Positions 37,707-49,734 of a DNA stretch of 64,000 bases are shown here, piece after piece. How positions within the stretch are numbered: the first letter of the stretch is position 1; each line of letters begins with the position of its first letter. Under the pieces are notes generated by a model that was given only the letters and a program-made list of their open reading frames with translations, searched no databases and had not been told where the DNA came from. The stretch spans positions 28,641,633 to 28,705,632 of the forward strand of contig CM019718.1 in the NCBI GenBank assembly GCA_009760885.1. Reading direction: 5' to 3'. Source of the DNA: Achatina immaculata (lineage: Eukaryota > Mollusca > Gastropoda > Stylommatophora > Achatinidae). A program made the translations under genes and the position numbers.

Positions 37707-40600
37707 TGCTTTATAATAGTTCCATTTAATTTTATACTGCATGTTGGTGGATTTTGTTTCTTAGATATAACCATAGTCTCTGTCTTTTTGATGTTCAAAG
37801 TAAGGCCTTTCTGTTCACTTTCTTTGGCGACTTTATCCAAGAGATTTTGCAGGTCTTGTTGGTTCTCCGCTATCAGTACTGTGTCGTCAGCATACCGAAG
37901 GTTGTTAATATCGTATCCTCCAATTTTTATGCCTGGTTCTTTGTCGATCGTTCTTAGAATATTCTCACTGTGCAGAGAGAAAAGGTCTGGAGATAGCAAA
38001 CATCCCTGTCGCACTCCCTGTTTTATAGGTTGATATTTTTCCAGTTTTATTTTCAACTCAAATCGCTGCTTCCTGCTGCCAGTATAGATGTTTTACAATC
38101 CTTGGGTCTTTGCCGTCTATGTTTATGTCTTTAACCATTTTAATAATCTCACCATGTTTCACCTTGTCGAATGCCTTGGTGTAATCAATGAAGCATAAGT
38201 AGAGATCTTTCTGTACTTCTAAAGCTCTTTCTGTTAGTATTCGTAAAGCATAAATGGCATTGTGTGTTCCCTTTCCTTCAACAAATCCAAACCGTTCATC
38301 TGCTATTTCCGTCTATATCTTTTTCATTGTTCTGTTCATAATAATTCTCAGAAGTATATAGCTTCGTTATTTGACATGATAGGCTGATAGTCCTGTGGTC
38401 ATCACATTCCTTTGCACCTGGTGTCTTTGGTAGTGCTATAAACGTGGATTTAAGCAGGTCACTGGGCATATAACCACTGTTGTAAATGTCATTCAGTAAC
38501 TTAGTTATTATTTTATTTCCATCTCCTCTAGCGCCTCTGTTTCTTCTATTGTTATATTATCAGGCCCAGTCGCTTCGCTTTTCCATTCTTCATGTGTTTG
38601 ATGGCATCCATAATTTCATCTTCAAGTATTGGTGGTCCATCACAGTTTTCAGTATCTGGTGTTATTTCTGGTCTTCCTCCATCATATAGCTCACTGATGT
38701 ACTCTGTCCACCTGTCTACAATGTCTTCTTTTCCCATTAACATTTTACTTTCTTTTAATTTTAGGCATCCTGTGGTATATTTTGTTTTCCTGCCTGTGAG
38801 TTCACTAATTCGTTTATGCATGTTTTTGCTGTCTTTATTATGAGAGTCCTCTGTTTGTCTGCATTGTTCATTTAACCACACTTCCTTTGCTTCTCTGCAT
38901 TTGCGTCTTATTTCTTTATTTATCTTCCTATATTTTTCTTGGTTATTTTTACTTCTCCTTCTCATCAGTCCCAATATGTCATCTGTCCTCAATTTATTCT
39001 TCGGGGGTTGTTTTTTCGGTGGTATTATCTCCTTAACAGTTTGGTGGATAGAATCTCTTAACATTGCCCATTGTTCATCTATACTATTTATCTTTGCTAT
39101 TGCATTTGTATCTATTTGTTATAATAACTTTGTATTGTTCTCGCAATTCTTGGTCATTTTTAAGGAGTTCTGCATTCAGTTTGATGTTTCTCACTTTTCT
39201 GCCTGCTTTCTTTAGCTTTATTCTAATTTTTCCACAGAGTGGATCGTAGTCACCATTACAGTCAGCTCCCGGCATGGTTTTTGTTGTCAGTAATGCATTG
39301 CGGAATTGTTTGTTGATTAATACGTAGTCTGTCTGGTTAAAAGTCTTTTTGTCTGGGCTGCACCACGTTGCCAGTCTTCGGGGATGTTGTTTAAACCAGG
39401 TGTTTCCTACAACCATGCTGTGTATTCTTGCCCATTCAATTAATTTACCACCTCTATCATTCCTCTCCCCCAGTCCATAGTCACCAACAAACGAATTCTT
39501 CCTTTACCAACTTTGCCATTAAAATCTCCCATAACTATAGTAACTTCATGTGACTCTGTGTGTTTCAGGGCTATCTCTGTGTCATTATAAAATAGCTGTA
39601 CATCTTCTTCAGAACTATCAGCTGTTGGAGCGTGCACTTGTATAATATTTATGTTTATTGGTCATCCTTTCAGTTGCGCTAGTTGGACTCGGTCCAAGAT
39701 GTTCAAATATCCAACAACTGTCCTTGCTGTTTGTTCATCAAATATTAAACCTACTCCTCGTTCATGTTTCTCACCTCCTGAATATATTATTGCATATTTA
39801 TCAGAGTTTATCTTCCTCGCACCTGTCAATCTAACTTCACTAATTCCTAGTCTGTTGATCTTCGTCCTTTCCATTTCCCTTTTTACATTTTCTAATTTTC
39901 CAGCCTGTTGCTATTTTGAACTTGTTAGTTTTGCCACCAGTAGCTTGATGACGACTGGCCTCACCTGTGGCTCGTGAGCTGCCCTACCGGACGAGGCTGT
40001 TCCAGAGGAACATCCATTAACGTCGTTCATGATGAATCGATTATTCTGTTCAAGTATAACTAATTCTTGGGAGCTACAACAGTGGTTTCCCGCTGCCATC
40101 TGTCGGTGTGTGTACGGACCCTCCGCTAGCCTTTGAACTCCCTGTCCTACACGCAAGGTAGCGGGAGCGAGAAGTTTCAAGACGCCTCTTTCCCGCCTGG
40201 TATTCCCTTCACTGGGCACCCGGGGCACGTTAGTAGAGCCACCTACTATCCCATCTCGCTTTATGAGATTGCCGCCAGTTGGTCCGCGCCTGCTTATTTG
40301 GGTAAACCCTTATTCACAGGGATCCTCCATATCTGGAGGACGTTCATCACCCGCCACCTGTGACGCGCTGGGTTGGGGGTGGTCGCCCCAGCTTTACCCC
40401 AGACCAACTTTGAGGGGCTCAAATATTCAACGCTCCTGTCATAAATACCCGGTTCCATACCAATATCCGTTCTAATAGTCTGGCAATAACGATTTGTTAC
40501 ATCATCATATATTGGTTGCTTTTTATAAAATAACCAATGATAACAGCTTTCTTATCGACAGGTTTGGCGGCCATTACAACATGAAAACCCAAGTCCTAAA
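37707..40600 (-). mobile_element. LINE-A, RTE-like non-LTR retrotransposon
   Basis: Domains on the minus strand: endonuclease (LGISEVRLTGARKI, KHERGVGLIF near 39870-39660; GDFNGKVGKGR near 39540; NAELLKNDQEL near 39150); a linker with EIRRKCREAKEVWLN; then reverse transcriptase ([37 protein letters not shown]). YADD is the catalytic box. Frameshifts and stops break the frame into at least five pieces, so it is inactive. The 5' portion (39900-40600) is GC-richer. It is the most complete LINE in the window. Confidence 0.85.
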
Positions 40601-40884
40601 ACCGCCCGATTCCTCCTCAACTTAACCGAAACTTTTTCTTTAGGTGAGTCTTTCTACAAATTGCGGGCTAAACAGGGATGGCTCCACCAGTAGTGCCACA
40701 CGGGCGGCAGGTTTCGGAGGCGGCAAAAAATGAGGAAAATGTGTGGTTAACTGAAAAAGAAAATAACGTAGAAAAAAAAACAACTTTCATTATCACGTTT
40801 GCTTATGGGTCGGGCCAACATTAACTTGGGGGAAAAGATTCAAACTGAAATGATTAGTTACAGGAACAATTAACAGTGTAATAT
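40601..40884. other. unassigned sequence between LINE copies
   Basis: Mixed sequence including a purine-rich A-run. It may be LINE-A 5' UTR or host DNA; I cannot decide. Confidence 0.3.
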
Positions 40885-41215
40885 TTGTTATCCCCTGGAC
40901 AGCAAAAATAACTAATGAAGAATGTATGAGAAGAGCTGGAGAGACAAAAAAACCTTGTCAGAAAGATAAGAGAGAGACAATGTACTTTCATAGGACATGC
41001 AATGAGAAGAGGAGGCATTGAAAATATTATAACAACAGGAAAAATAGAAGAAAGAAGATCAAGAGGAAGACAAAGAGAAATGATACTGGACAGTCTGACG
41101 GGATGGTGTGAGAAGAGATCACCAACTGAGCTGATGGCCTGCATGAAGGATCGTGTACTCTGGAGAAGCATAATAGCCAACGCCAGTCGGCACGGCACCT
41201 GATGATGATGAATAT
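40885..41215 (+). mobile_element. LINE-A/B family 3' fragment
   Basis: Plus-strand coding GHAMRRGGIENIITTGKIEE, then SRGRQREMILDSLTGW and ASRHGT, ending CCTGATGATGATGAA. It is a 5' truncated copy beginning at CCCCTGGACAGCAAAAATAA. Confidence 0.85.
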
Positions 41216-41440
41216 TTGTTAAAAAGGTGATATCAATATTCGTGAGCAGTTTCTTGGTGTCATTCCTGCAGAAGACAGTACAGTATCAATGTTAAGTGAA
41301 TGGTTTCTTAGAAAAGTGTCAGACACGAATATTTCAATCTGAAGACCTGGCACGTGGCCTTGGTACAACAATAGATCACATATGACAGGAAAACATTCAA
41401 GAGTTGTATGTTTTAGAGCAGTGTTTCAACCTTTTTTTTT
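41216..41440 (+). mobile_element. small hAT-like transposase fragment
   Basis: The reading REQFLGVIPAEDSTV, with SEWFLRKVSD after it, resembles the segment (R-E-x-FLGF-x-P-x-E) of hAT transposases related to ZMYM/DUF4371 proteins. Only about 40 codons are visible and the frame then breaks. Confidence 0.45.
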
Positions 41441-41874
41441 TTTTTTGAGCATGTCCACCTCAAAGCCTCAAAAAAAAAGCTGATGCCCCCCCCCCCCAAC
41501 AGCATAAAAGTCAAGTTCTGACAGAATGTAATAGAAATATATTCTAATTGTCAGCCCCCCCCCCCCCCCCCAGCTCCTGTGGAAGGCATACGTCACATGT
41601 TGGGAAATGCTGTATTGGAGACTTGTGAGAGATAAAAGAAACGACTGCCGTGAAATTGGTTCTAGTAGTGAAAGTAGACAGAGGTATATGGATCAGTTTT
41701 ACAAAAAGACAAAAAATTAGCAGAAACTAGAATGCCAGGAAGCAAAATGAGCACATGCAAATGAAAAGCATACAGTCAAATATTTTAGTAAAAGCCTTTT
41801 TTCAAGGATCACATACAAAAACAACACAACAGATAAAAACACGAAAAATTGGTGAAAAATATAGCCTTAGATTT
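41441..41874. other. homopolymer-rich unassigned stretch
   Basis: Holds a T-run near 41432-41446, two C-runs (41488-41499 and 41555-41570), and AGTAGACAGAGG resembling the 37 bp array unit of intron 3 near 41670. No gene is seen. Confidence 0.45.
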
Positions 41875-42562
41875 TACATCTTCTGCGTATGCTTCTACCA
41901 CCAAGATCGCCACATATGCTACAGGATTTACTCCTGTGATGTTTGAGATAAGTCTCATTTAGGATTTGGGGGGAGGTCAGGGTATCAAGGGGCTTGGGCC
42001 TCTATTCTGTAGTGGGTCACAGAGGCAGAAATGCGTGGCACTTGCTGGCTTTCATTGCACCAGAGAGCTTCAGATTGGGGTTTCCTCAACAGAACCTCAA
42101 CTTGTTTTGGTTAAGAAAACCGCTGGATGAGAGGAGGTAGCCAAGACTAGGCTGTGCTGGTCCATTGTCTCTGTATTCAGCATTGTAATGGTTGTGGTCG
42201 CTAGGTTCTTGACAGTGTCTGGGATGTAGCTTTGATCAAAGAGGATGGAGACTCTCCACAAGCCAGATATGCCCCGTTGGGTTAATCTGGTTTAGGCAGA
42301 TTGACCCAGACAGCGTTTGGGTCCGACCTCGAGAGCAGGGGTGCCTTAAGAAAACCTTCACCGCACCGCGAGACCACAGGTCTCTCCAACCGCAATTCAT
42401 CAATTGAGGTTTTCCATTACCTGTCACGTGACGCTGCTGCCACCGAACTGACTACAAAATGAGACTGCATGCGTGACAACCCTTTACTGTATCTTCTTTC
42501 GTTGGCTGGAAGGAGTTTTGCTTCATGCATGATAGCTAAAGGATTTCACTCTGCGCAGCTGA
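41875..42562 (-). mobile_element. retroposon with GAA tail, copy 3 (diverged)
   Basis: On plus it reads GCTTCTACCACCAAGATCGC, CTTGGGCCTCTATTCT, CTGCTGGTCC-like blocks and TTTAGGCAGATTGACCCAGA, matching copy 1 at about 60-75 percent by eye, with internal losses. It is older and shorter (about 0.7 kb). Confidence 0.6.
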
Positions 42563-42564
42563 TG

Positions 42565-43004
42565 AGATTTTGGTATCCCCTGGTTAGCTGAGTGGCTCAG
42601 TTTTTAATCTGGTGGTACCGGGTATCCTCTGGTTAGCTGAGTGACTCAGTTTATAATCTGGTGGTACCGGGTATCCTTTGGTTAGCTGAGTGGCTCAGTT
42701 TATAATCTGGTTGTACTAGGTATCCTCTGGTTAGCTGAGTGGTTAGGTGCTCTGTTTACTAATCCGATGGTACCAGGTATCCTCTGGTCAGCTGAGTGGT
42801 TAGATGCTTGGTTTACTAACCCGGTGGTGTACCGAGTATCCTCTGGTTAGCTGAGTGGGTAGATGCTTGGCTTACTAACCCGGTGGTGTACCAGGTATCC
42901 TCTGGTTAGCTGAGTGGTTAGATGCTTGGTTTACTAACCTGGTGGTGTACTGAGTATCCTCTGGTTAGCTGAGTGGTTAGATGCTTGGTTTACTAACCCG
43001 GTGG
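42565..43004 (+). repeat. tandem array of tRNA-like 5' halves, part 1
   Basis: About 8 units of 42-60 bp: CCTCTGGTTAGCTGAGTGGT, TAGATGCTTGGTTTACTAAC and CCGGTGGTGTACCGAGTAT. Each unit carries an A-box-like TTAGCTGAGTGG plus an anticodon-arm-like part, without a B box. The array is interrupted by retroposon copy 2 and resumes at 44473. Confidence 0.8.
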
Positions 43005-44472
43005 TTCTAAGGACTGCAAACAGCCTCTGGCAGTCAAGTCCAGCTCCTGGCCTTCCCGTGGCAGAACTGTTTAAACTGACAGGAGAAGGGGCGAGGGCGA
43101 ATATCTGGCGCCTGAAAACCAGTTACTTAGGGTAGATGAGTGGCACGTTTGGTAGCTCATCTGCCGCTGTTGGCGAGATTTTTCAGGTGGCGTGCAGGGA
43201 GCGGTGCTCTTCCCAGCCAATGAAGAAAGGTACAAATGAGGTTGCCGCGCAGCATCACTGCGGAAAAGGTGGTAGAAAGGATAAAGCGAAGCAAACAGTC
43301 AAATCATGGCACCTCTGGTCTGGAGGTCGGCCACGTCCTGAGTGCAGTCATGTCGGGTGAAATGCATGAACCGGCTTGTCCCAGAGGTTAAGACACTGCT
43401 GGCGAGACTCTTCAAATGCCATGCGTGGAGTGAAGCTCCTCCCAGTTAAGGAAGTAAATGCGGAAAAGAAATAAAGGTTGCTGTGCGGAGCCGATGGGAA
43501 AAGGTGGTGGAAAGTGAAGTTTAACTGGTATGTCCAGTAGTATCGCTACGAGAGCTATACCACGGCACCTCTGCTCTAGAGGCTGTCCACATCTGAAATA
43601 CACCTACACTGGTGAAATATGCCTAAACCGGCACACACCAGGGGTGGAACTTGATGGCTAGACATGTCATGCCACCTCCGCTCTAGAGGTCGGTAACGCC
43701 TGATAAACACCCATACTGGTGAATTTTGCCTAAACCGGCTCATACCAGGGGTGAATCTTGAAGGCTATGCATGTCACAGTACCTCTGCTCTAGAGGTCGG
43801 TCCCGTCCCAAACACGCCCATACTGGGATAATGCCTAAACCGGCTCAACCCAGGGGTAGAAGTCACTAGTGGCAAGGATTCGTCCTCCTGGACAAAAGCT
43901 CCATCCTGGTCACAACTAGGAAGGGTAGCGGCCACGACCGCAAAATGCTGAAGTCGGAGACACTGGACCAGGGAAGTCTAGATAGGCAACCACCTCTCAC
44001 CCGGCGGGGATGTTTGCGTATCCTAATCACGCTGAGGTTTTCCGGTGAGAAAGTCCATCCCTGGACTGGATGGGCAACCACCTCTCACCCGGCGGTGATA
44101 CACGGGTATCTCAAAACACGTCGAGGTTTTCCAGTGAGAAAGTCCAACTCTGGCCTGGGTGGGCTACCGCCTCTCACCCAGCGGGGATGCACTGATATCC
44201 TAAACATGTCGAGGTCTTCTGGTGAGAAAGTCCAACCCTAGACTAAACTGGTGCAATGAAAACCACGGTGTCACGCAATCCCGCTTCCGAGACCCACCAA
44301 GAATACAGGCTAAAGCACTGTGACACTCTGAATCTCTTGTGGTCCTTTCGTGGATCTCGTGTGGTCTATTTTGGACCACACAGGGGACCACGGGACCTAA
44401 CAAGGACCACAGGCATGAATTCAGTAGGTTCACAGTGCGGTTTTTGGTGGTAGAAGTGAAAGAAGAAGAAGA
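43005..44472 (+). mobile_element. retroposon with GAA tail, copy 2
   Basis: It starts GGTTCTAAGGACTG and ends GTAGAAGTGAAAGAAGAAGA. It is flanked by CTAACCCGGTGG on both sides (42993 and 44473), although the target is itself a repeat, so the duplication is not decisive. Length 1468 bp, against 1537 for copy 1 and roughly 80-85 percent similar by eye. Small frames are not conserved between copies. Confidence 0.75.
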
Positions 44473-44690
44473 CTAACCCGGTGGTGTACCGAGTATCCTC
44501 TGCTGGTTAGCTGAGTGGTTAGATGCTTGGCTTACTAACCCGGTGGTGTACCGGGTATCCTCTGGTTAGCTGAGTGGTTAGATGCTTGGCTTACTAACCC
44601 GGTGGTACCAGGTTCAAGTCCCAGCTGTGGGGATTTTTTTCTGGTACATGGCAAAAGGTCCTGGGGTTGACCCGACCTCTAAAAATGGGT
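44473..44690 (+). mobile_element. tRNA-half array, part 2, ending in a complete tRNA-like SINE head
   Basis: Two more half units are followed at about 44563 by GGTTAGCTGAGTGGTTAGAT, CTTACTAACCCGGTGGTACC and a B box AGGTTCAAGTCCCAGCTG. Thus the last unit has both pol III boxes and a longer variable region. The body CCTGGGGTTGACCCGACCTC follows. This is probably the founder SINE of the array. Confidence 0.75.
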
Positions 44691-45344
44691 ACCAGAGAAA
44701 TCTGGAAGGGTAAAGCGGCCAGGCATGATTCTCACCACATCAGGGTTTCATGTGCCGGAGGTCTTGGAAAATACATTTACCTAGTAAGAAAGTCTGGCAC
44801 AAAATGTGCCCAGATAGACATAGTAAAGCACAAAGTGAAAGCCACTGATTGGCTGGGAAATGTTGTAAAGAAAGGATCACAAAGGATACCATATGGTAAA
44901 CAATATGCAGCTTTTTACAGTAATATTTTGCAAATTTTACCAAACGCACGAGCAACAGCACTCAATACCACAGACACATTATCAGTAAGTGCAGATGTCA
45001 AAAGTGAGTATTTTCAACTTATGTTGTGAGATTCTTTAAAAACAAAAACAAAAAAACAGTGATAAAGTGTTCTAAGCTATGATACCCCTACCACACAATG
45101 CTGAATACACTAACAAATATCAGAAAGTATGAGCAACAGAAAGACTGACTGTGAACTACTGCCTAGACAATAGAGGCCACCCCAGTCACATGGTCACTAT
45201 GTCTTCTCCACCAGTCACATGGTCACTGTGCCTTCTGTGCCAGTCACATGGTGATATTTTGTGCATATAGTGATCTGCCATCACTTACCTTACTACACCA
45301 GCATCATAACCCTGAAGCCATATGTTACAGGAAGAACTTCATGT
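44691..45344. other. unassigned unique sequence
   Basis: A 120-codon plus frame from 44667 (KYIYLVRKSGTKCAQIDIVK in its middle) begins in the SINE body and shows no known motif. I doubt it is a gene. A triplicated AGTCACATGGTCAC occurs near 45185-45250. Confidence 0.4.
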
Positions 45345-46032
45345 GACCCAAGGCTTTCCAAGTCAGTCAGACTCTAGTTGACTCTGCAGGGATCTTGACT
45401 CAGTGTGAGTCTTAACATGACTGGGTTTTGAGCCGGTAGCCAAGTGAGTTTCCTCAAGTCAGTCAGACTCTAGTTGACTCTGCAGGGATCTTGACTCATT
45501 GTGAGTCTTAACATGACTGGGTTTTGAGCTGGTAGCCAAGTGAGTTTCCTCAAGTCAGTCAGACTCTAGTTGACTCTGCAGGGATCATGACTCATTGTGA
45601 GTCTTAACATGACTGGGTTTTGAGCTGGTAGCCAAGTGAGTTTCCTCAAGTCAGTCAGACTCTAGTTGACTCTGCAGGGATCATGACTCATTGTGAGTCT
45701 TAACATGACTGGGTTTTGAGCTGGTAGCCAAGTGAGTTTCCTCAAGTCAGTCAGACTCTAGTTGACTCTGCAGGGATCTTGACTCATTGTGAGTCTTAAC
45801 ATGACTGGGTTTTGAGCTGGTAGCCAAGTGAGTTTCCTCAAGTCAGTCAGACTCTAGTTGACTCTGCAGGGATCTTGACTCATTGTGAGTCTTAACATGA
45901 CTGGGTTTTGAGCTGGTAGCCAAGTGAGTTTCCTCAAGTCAGTCAGACTCTAGTTGACTCTGCAGGGATCTTGACTCATTGTGAGTCTTAACATGACTGG
46001 GTTTTGAGCTGGTAGCCAAGTGAGTTTCCTCG
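45345..46032. repeat. 96 bp minisatellite, about 7 units
   Basis: The unit includes TCAAGTCAGTCAGACTCTAG, TTGACTCTGCAGGGATCTTG and GGTAGCCAAGTGAGTTTCC. The longest period among the arrays here; CTT/CAT is the main variant. Confidence 0.95.
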
Positions 46033-46398
46033 AGAAGCCTGGACGCAGTCAGCTGACTTGCTTATATATAGCACTTTTTGCTTGTGTTTATGTTCATGGT
46101 GGAATTACATTGAATATATCACATTGTCACCAATACATTATCTGGCACATATCACTTTAATATTGACACTATTGTCATTTGTCACAAATCATTTCAGTAT
46201 TGTCATTATTAAGATATCACTGTAACATTTATGTTATTGTCACATCACACATCACTTTCACATTGATTGTCACATGTCACTTTCTAATTTGCTAAATTTC
46301 GTTGATCTTGTGATGACACTGACAGACTCTGTGGGATTTTCTAAAAATTGAACATTTTTGTCTCAGTGAGCCATGCCTCGTGGATCCTCTCTTATACA
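46033..46398. other. AT-rich unique sequence
   Basis: Contains loosely repeated TCACATTGTCAC, TATTGTCA and ATCACTTT motifs, probably a decayed array. No gene. Confidence 0.4.
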
Positions 46399-47132
46399 AG
46401 GTAATCTTAAAATGTTGCATCATTAAGATATCACATTCTGGAGGTCAGGGTAATCTTAAAATGTTGCATCATTAAGATATCACATTCTGGAGGTCAGGGT
46501 AATCTTAAAATGTTGCATCATTAAGATATCACATTCTGGAGGTCAAGGTAATCTTAAAATGTTGCATCATTAAGATATCACATTCTGGAGGTCAGGGTAA
46601 TCTTAAAATGTTGCATCATTAAGATATCACATTCTGGAGGTCAGGGTAATCTTAAAATGTTGCATCATTAAGATATCACATTCTGGAGGTCAGGGTAATC
46701 TTAAAATGTTGCATCATTAAGATATCACATTCTGGAGGTCAGGGTAATCTTAAAATGTTGCATCATTAAGATATCACATTCTGGAGGTCAGGGTAATCTT
46801 AAAATGTTGCATCATTAAGATATCACATTCTGGAGGTCAGGGTAATCTTAAAATGTTGCATCATTAAGATATCACATTCTGGAGGTCAGGGTAATCTTAA
46901 AATGTTGCATCATTAAGATATCACATTCTGGAGGTCAGGGTAATCTTAAAATGTTGCATCATTAAGATATCACATTCTGGAGGTCAAGGTAATCTTAAAA
47001 TGTTACATCATTCTGGAGGTCAGTGTAATGTTACAAATTTTGCATCATTAAAATATCACATTCCTGAAGGTCAGGGTAATCTTACAAATGTTGCATCATT
47101 AAGATATCACATTCTGGAGATCACCTTACAAG
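46399..47132. repeat. 49 bp minisatellite, about 14 units
   Basis: The unit is GGGTAATCTTAAAATGTTGC followed by ATCATTAAGATATCACATTC and TGGAGGTCA. Central units are identical; the last three, right of 46990, are diverged, so growth is central or at the left. Confidence 0.95.
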
Positions 47133-47329
47133 ATTTACTTAAAAAACAGCAAGTGAAAAAAATGAAAATTTGATTTGTACATCTTTTTTTCAGTACTTGG
47201 CCTCAGAAGGGCACTAGTTACTTGTATTTGTTGTTATGTGCAATGCAAAGCCCAACATGGCTACCTTTGGTTTGACATATTTTAAAGCTCACCTTCTCAT
47301 TGCCCTCACTGTTCACTTGCCCAGTCTAC

Positions 47330-47445
47330 TGTCTGTTTCCAGGGGGGATCACTGGGAGATAGACTAGGGTCTTGGCCAGCTATGGTTCACCTACCCTGAT
47401 GCAAGCAGTCCACTATGGGCACTAACCACTATGTCATTCAGTGTC
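47330..47445 (+). repeat. dispersed repeat, second copy
   Basis: ACTAGGGTCTTGGCCAGCTA, CTACCCTGATGCAAG and CACTATGGGCACTAACCACT correspond to 3030-3105. Confidence 0.5.
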
Positions 47446-47765
47446 CTAGATTTTGATATGAATTAGTTAACTTTTCTCTATCAAATTTCAAACTTTACCA
47501 CATTCTGACTTTATTCTTAATGATACAACATTTATCATGGTCAGATTAATATTAACATATATATCATTAGTTAAAAAGTTGTCAGAAAAGAATTGAAAAT
47601 TTGACTTTCACATGAATTAGTTACTTTTCTTAACAAATTTTACAAATGATCACATTGTGGAGGTCAGGATGATCTCATATAAATGTTGTATCATTAAGTT
47701 ATACTATAGAAGTAAGTTGGTATTTTTGTTTCTGTAATCAGCTGTTGTAGTTCAGATTTAAGTGA
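47446..47765. other. AT-rich unique sequence
   Basis: It holds one diverged 49 bp unit (GATCACATTGTGGAGGTCAG near 47648) away from the main array. No gene. Confidence 0.4.
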
Positions 47766-47769
47766 TATT

Positions 47770-49520
47770 TTGTTAGCTCAGAACTGTTGACATTTACCTG
47801 TATGTCTGAGTTTGTTAACCCAGAACTGTTGACATTTACCTGTATGTCTGAGTTTGTTAACCCAGAACTGTTACCTGTATGTCTGAGTTTGTTAACCCAG
47901 AACTGTTACCTGTATGTCTGAGTTTGTTAACCCAGAACTGTTACCTGTATGTCTGAGTTTGTTAACCCAGAACTGTTGACAGTTACCTGTTTGTCTGAGT
48001 TTGTTAACCCAGAACTGTTAACAGTAACCTGTATGTCTGAGTTTCTTAACCCAGAACTGTTGACAGTAACCTGTATGTCTGAGTTTCTTAACCCAGAACT
48101 GTTACCTGTATGTCTGAGTTTGTTAACCCAGAACTGTTATCTGTATGTCTGAGTTTATTAGCCCAGAACTGTTACCATTATGTCTGAGTTTGTTAACCCA
48201 AAACTGTTCCCATTATGTCTGAGTTTGTTAACCCAGAACTGTTGACAGTAACCTGTATGTCCGAGTTTGTTAACCCAGAACTGTTGACAGTTAAAGTCTG
48301 AGTTTGTTAACCCAGAACTGGTGACAGTAACCTGTATGTCTGAGTTTATTAGCCTAGAACTGTTACGTGTATGTCTGAGTTTATTAACCCAAAACTGTTA
48401 CCTGTACATCTGAGTTTGTTAACCCAGAACTGTTACCTGTATGTCTGAGTTTGTTAACCCAGAACTGTTACCTGTATGTCTGAGTTTGTTAACCCAGAAC
48501 TGTTACCTGTATGTCTGAGTTTGTTAACCCAGAACTGTTACCTGTATGTCTGAGTTTGTTAACCCAGAACTGTTACCTGTATGTCTGAGTTTGTTAACCC
48601 AGAACTGTTGACAGTTACCTGTTTGTCTGAGTTTGTTAACCCAGAACTGTTAACAGTAACCTGTATGTCTGAGTTTCTTAACCCAGAACTGTTGACAGTA
48701 ACCTGTATGTCTGAGTTTCTTAACCCAGAACTGTTACCTGTATGTCTGAGTTTGTTAACCCAGAACTGTTATCTGTATGTCTGAGTTTATTAGCCCAGAA
48801 CTGTTACCATTATGTCTGAGTTTGTTAACCCAAAACTGTTCCCATTATGTCTGAGTTTGTTAACCCAGAACTGTTGACAGTAACCTGTATGTCCGAGTTT
48901 GTTAACCCAGAACTGTTGACAGTTAAAGTCTGAGTTTGTTAACCCAGAACTGGTGACAGTAACCTGTATGTCTGAGTTTATTAGCCTAGAACTGTTACGT
49001 GTATGTCTGAGTTTATTAACCCAAAACTGTTACCTGTACATCTGAGTTTGTTAACCCAGAACTGTTACCTGTATGTCTGAGTTTGTTAACCCAGAACTGT
49101 TACCTGTATGTCTGAGTTTGTTAACCCAGAACTGTTACCTGTATGTCTGAGTTTGTTAACCCAGAACTGTTACCTATATGTCTGAGTTTGTTAACCCAGA
49201 ACTGTTACCTGTATGTCTGAGTTTGTTAACTCAGAACTGTTAACAGTTACCTGTATGTCTGAGTTTGTTAAACCAGAACTGTTGACAGTAACCTGTATAT
49301 CTGAGTTTGTTAACCCAGAACTGTTAACAGTTACCTGTATGTCTGAGTTTGTTAACCCATAACTGTTGACATTAACCTGTATATCTGAGTTTGTTAACCC
49401 AGAACTGTTACCTGTATGTCTGAGTTTGTTAACTCAGAACTGTTAACAGTTACCTGTATATCTGAGTTTGTTAACCCATAACTGTTGACAGTAACCTGTA
49501 AGTCTGAGCTCTGTAGTCAA
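47770..49520. repeat. 35 bp minisatellite with a 632 bp higher-order duplication, about 48 units
   Basis: The unit is TGTCTGAGTTTGTTAACCCA followed by GAACTGTTACCTGTA, with optional GACAGT insertions. The block from about 47880 to 48510 recurs from about 48512 to 49143: two 67-codon frames at 47949 and 48581 translate identically, and rare variants (TGTACATC, GTCCGAG, TTAAAGTCTG) recur in order. Confidence 0.96.
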
Positions 49521-49734
49521 GTCTTCAGTCTGAAAGCAGACTTGTATGTAAATTTATCAGTCCTCATTATTTGTCTGAATTGAATTTGTGTGTAGTCTAA
49601 TGATTTGACTAGTAAGTTGCTAAGTCAACATCATCATCATCATGTGCTGCCTATTTAAGAAATGTTGGCTGCAATGAAGCTTCATCTGTTTGCTTTCAGA
49701 ATGTCTGACAACAAATCTACTTGCAGTCTTTCTC

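Noticed and set aside
39084..39874. Craniofacial development protein 2-like gene
   Set aside because: That label in databases usually reflects LINE endonuclease domains; here it is followed by reverse transcriptase on the same strand with frameshifts.
44667..45029. 120-codon plus-strand gene
   Set aside because: It begins inside a SINE body, has no recognisable domain and no splice or start evidence.
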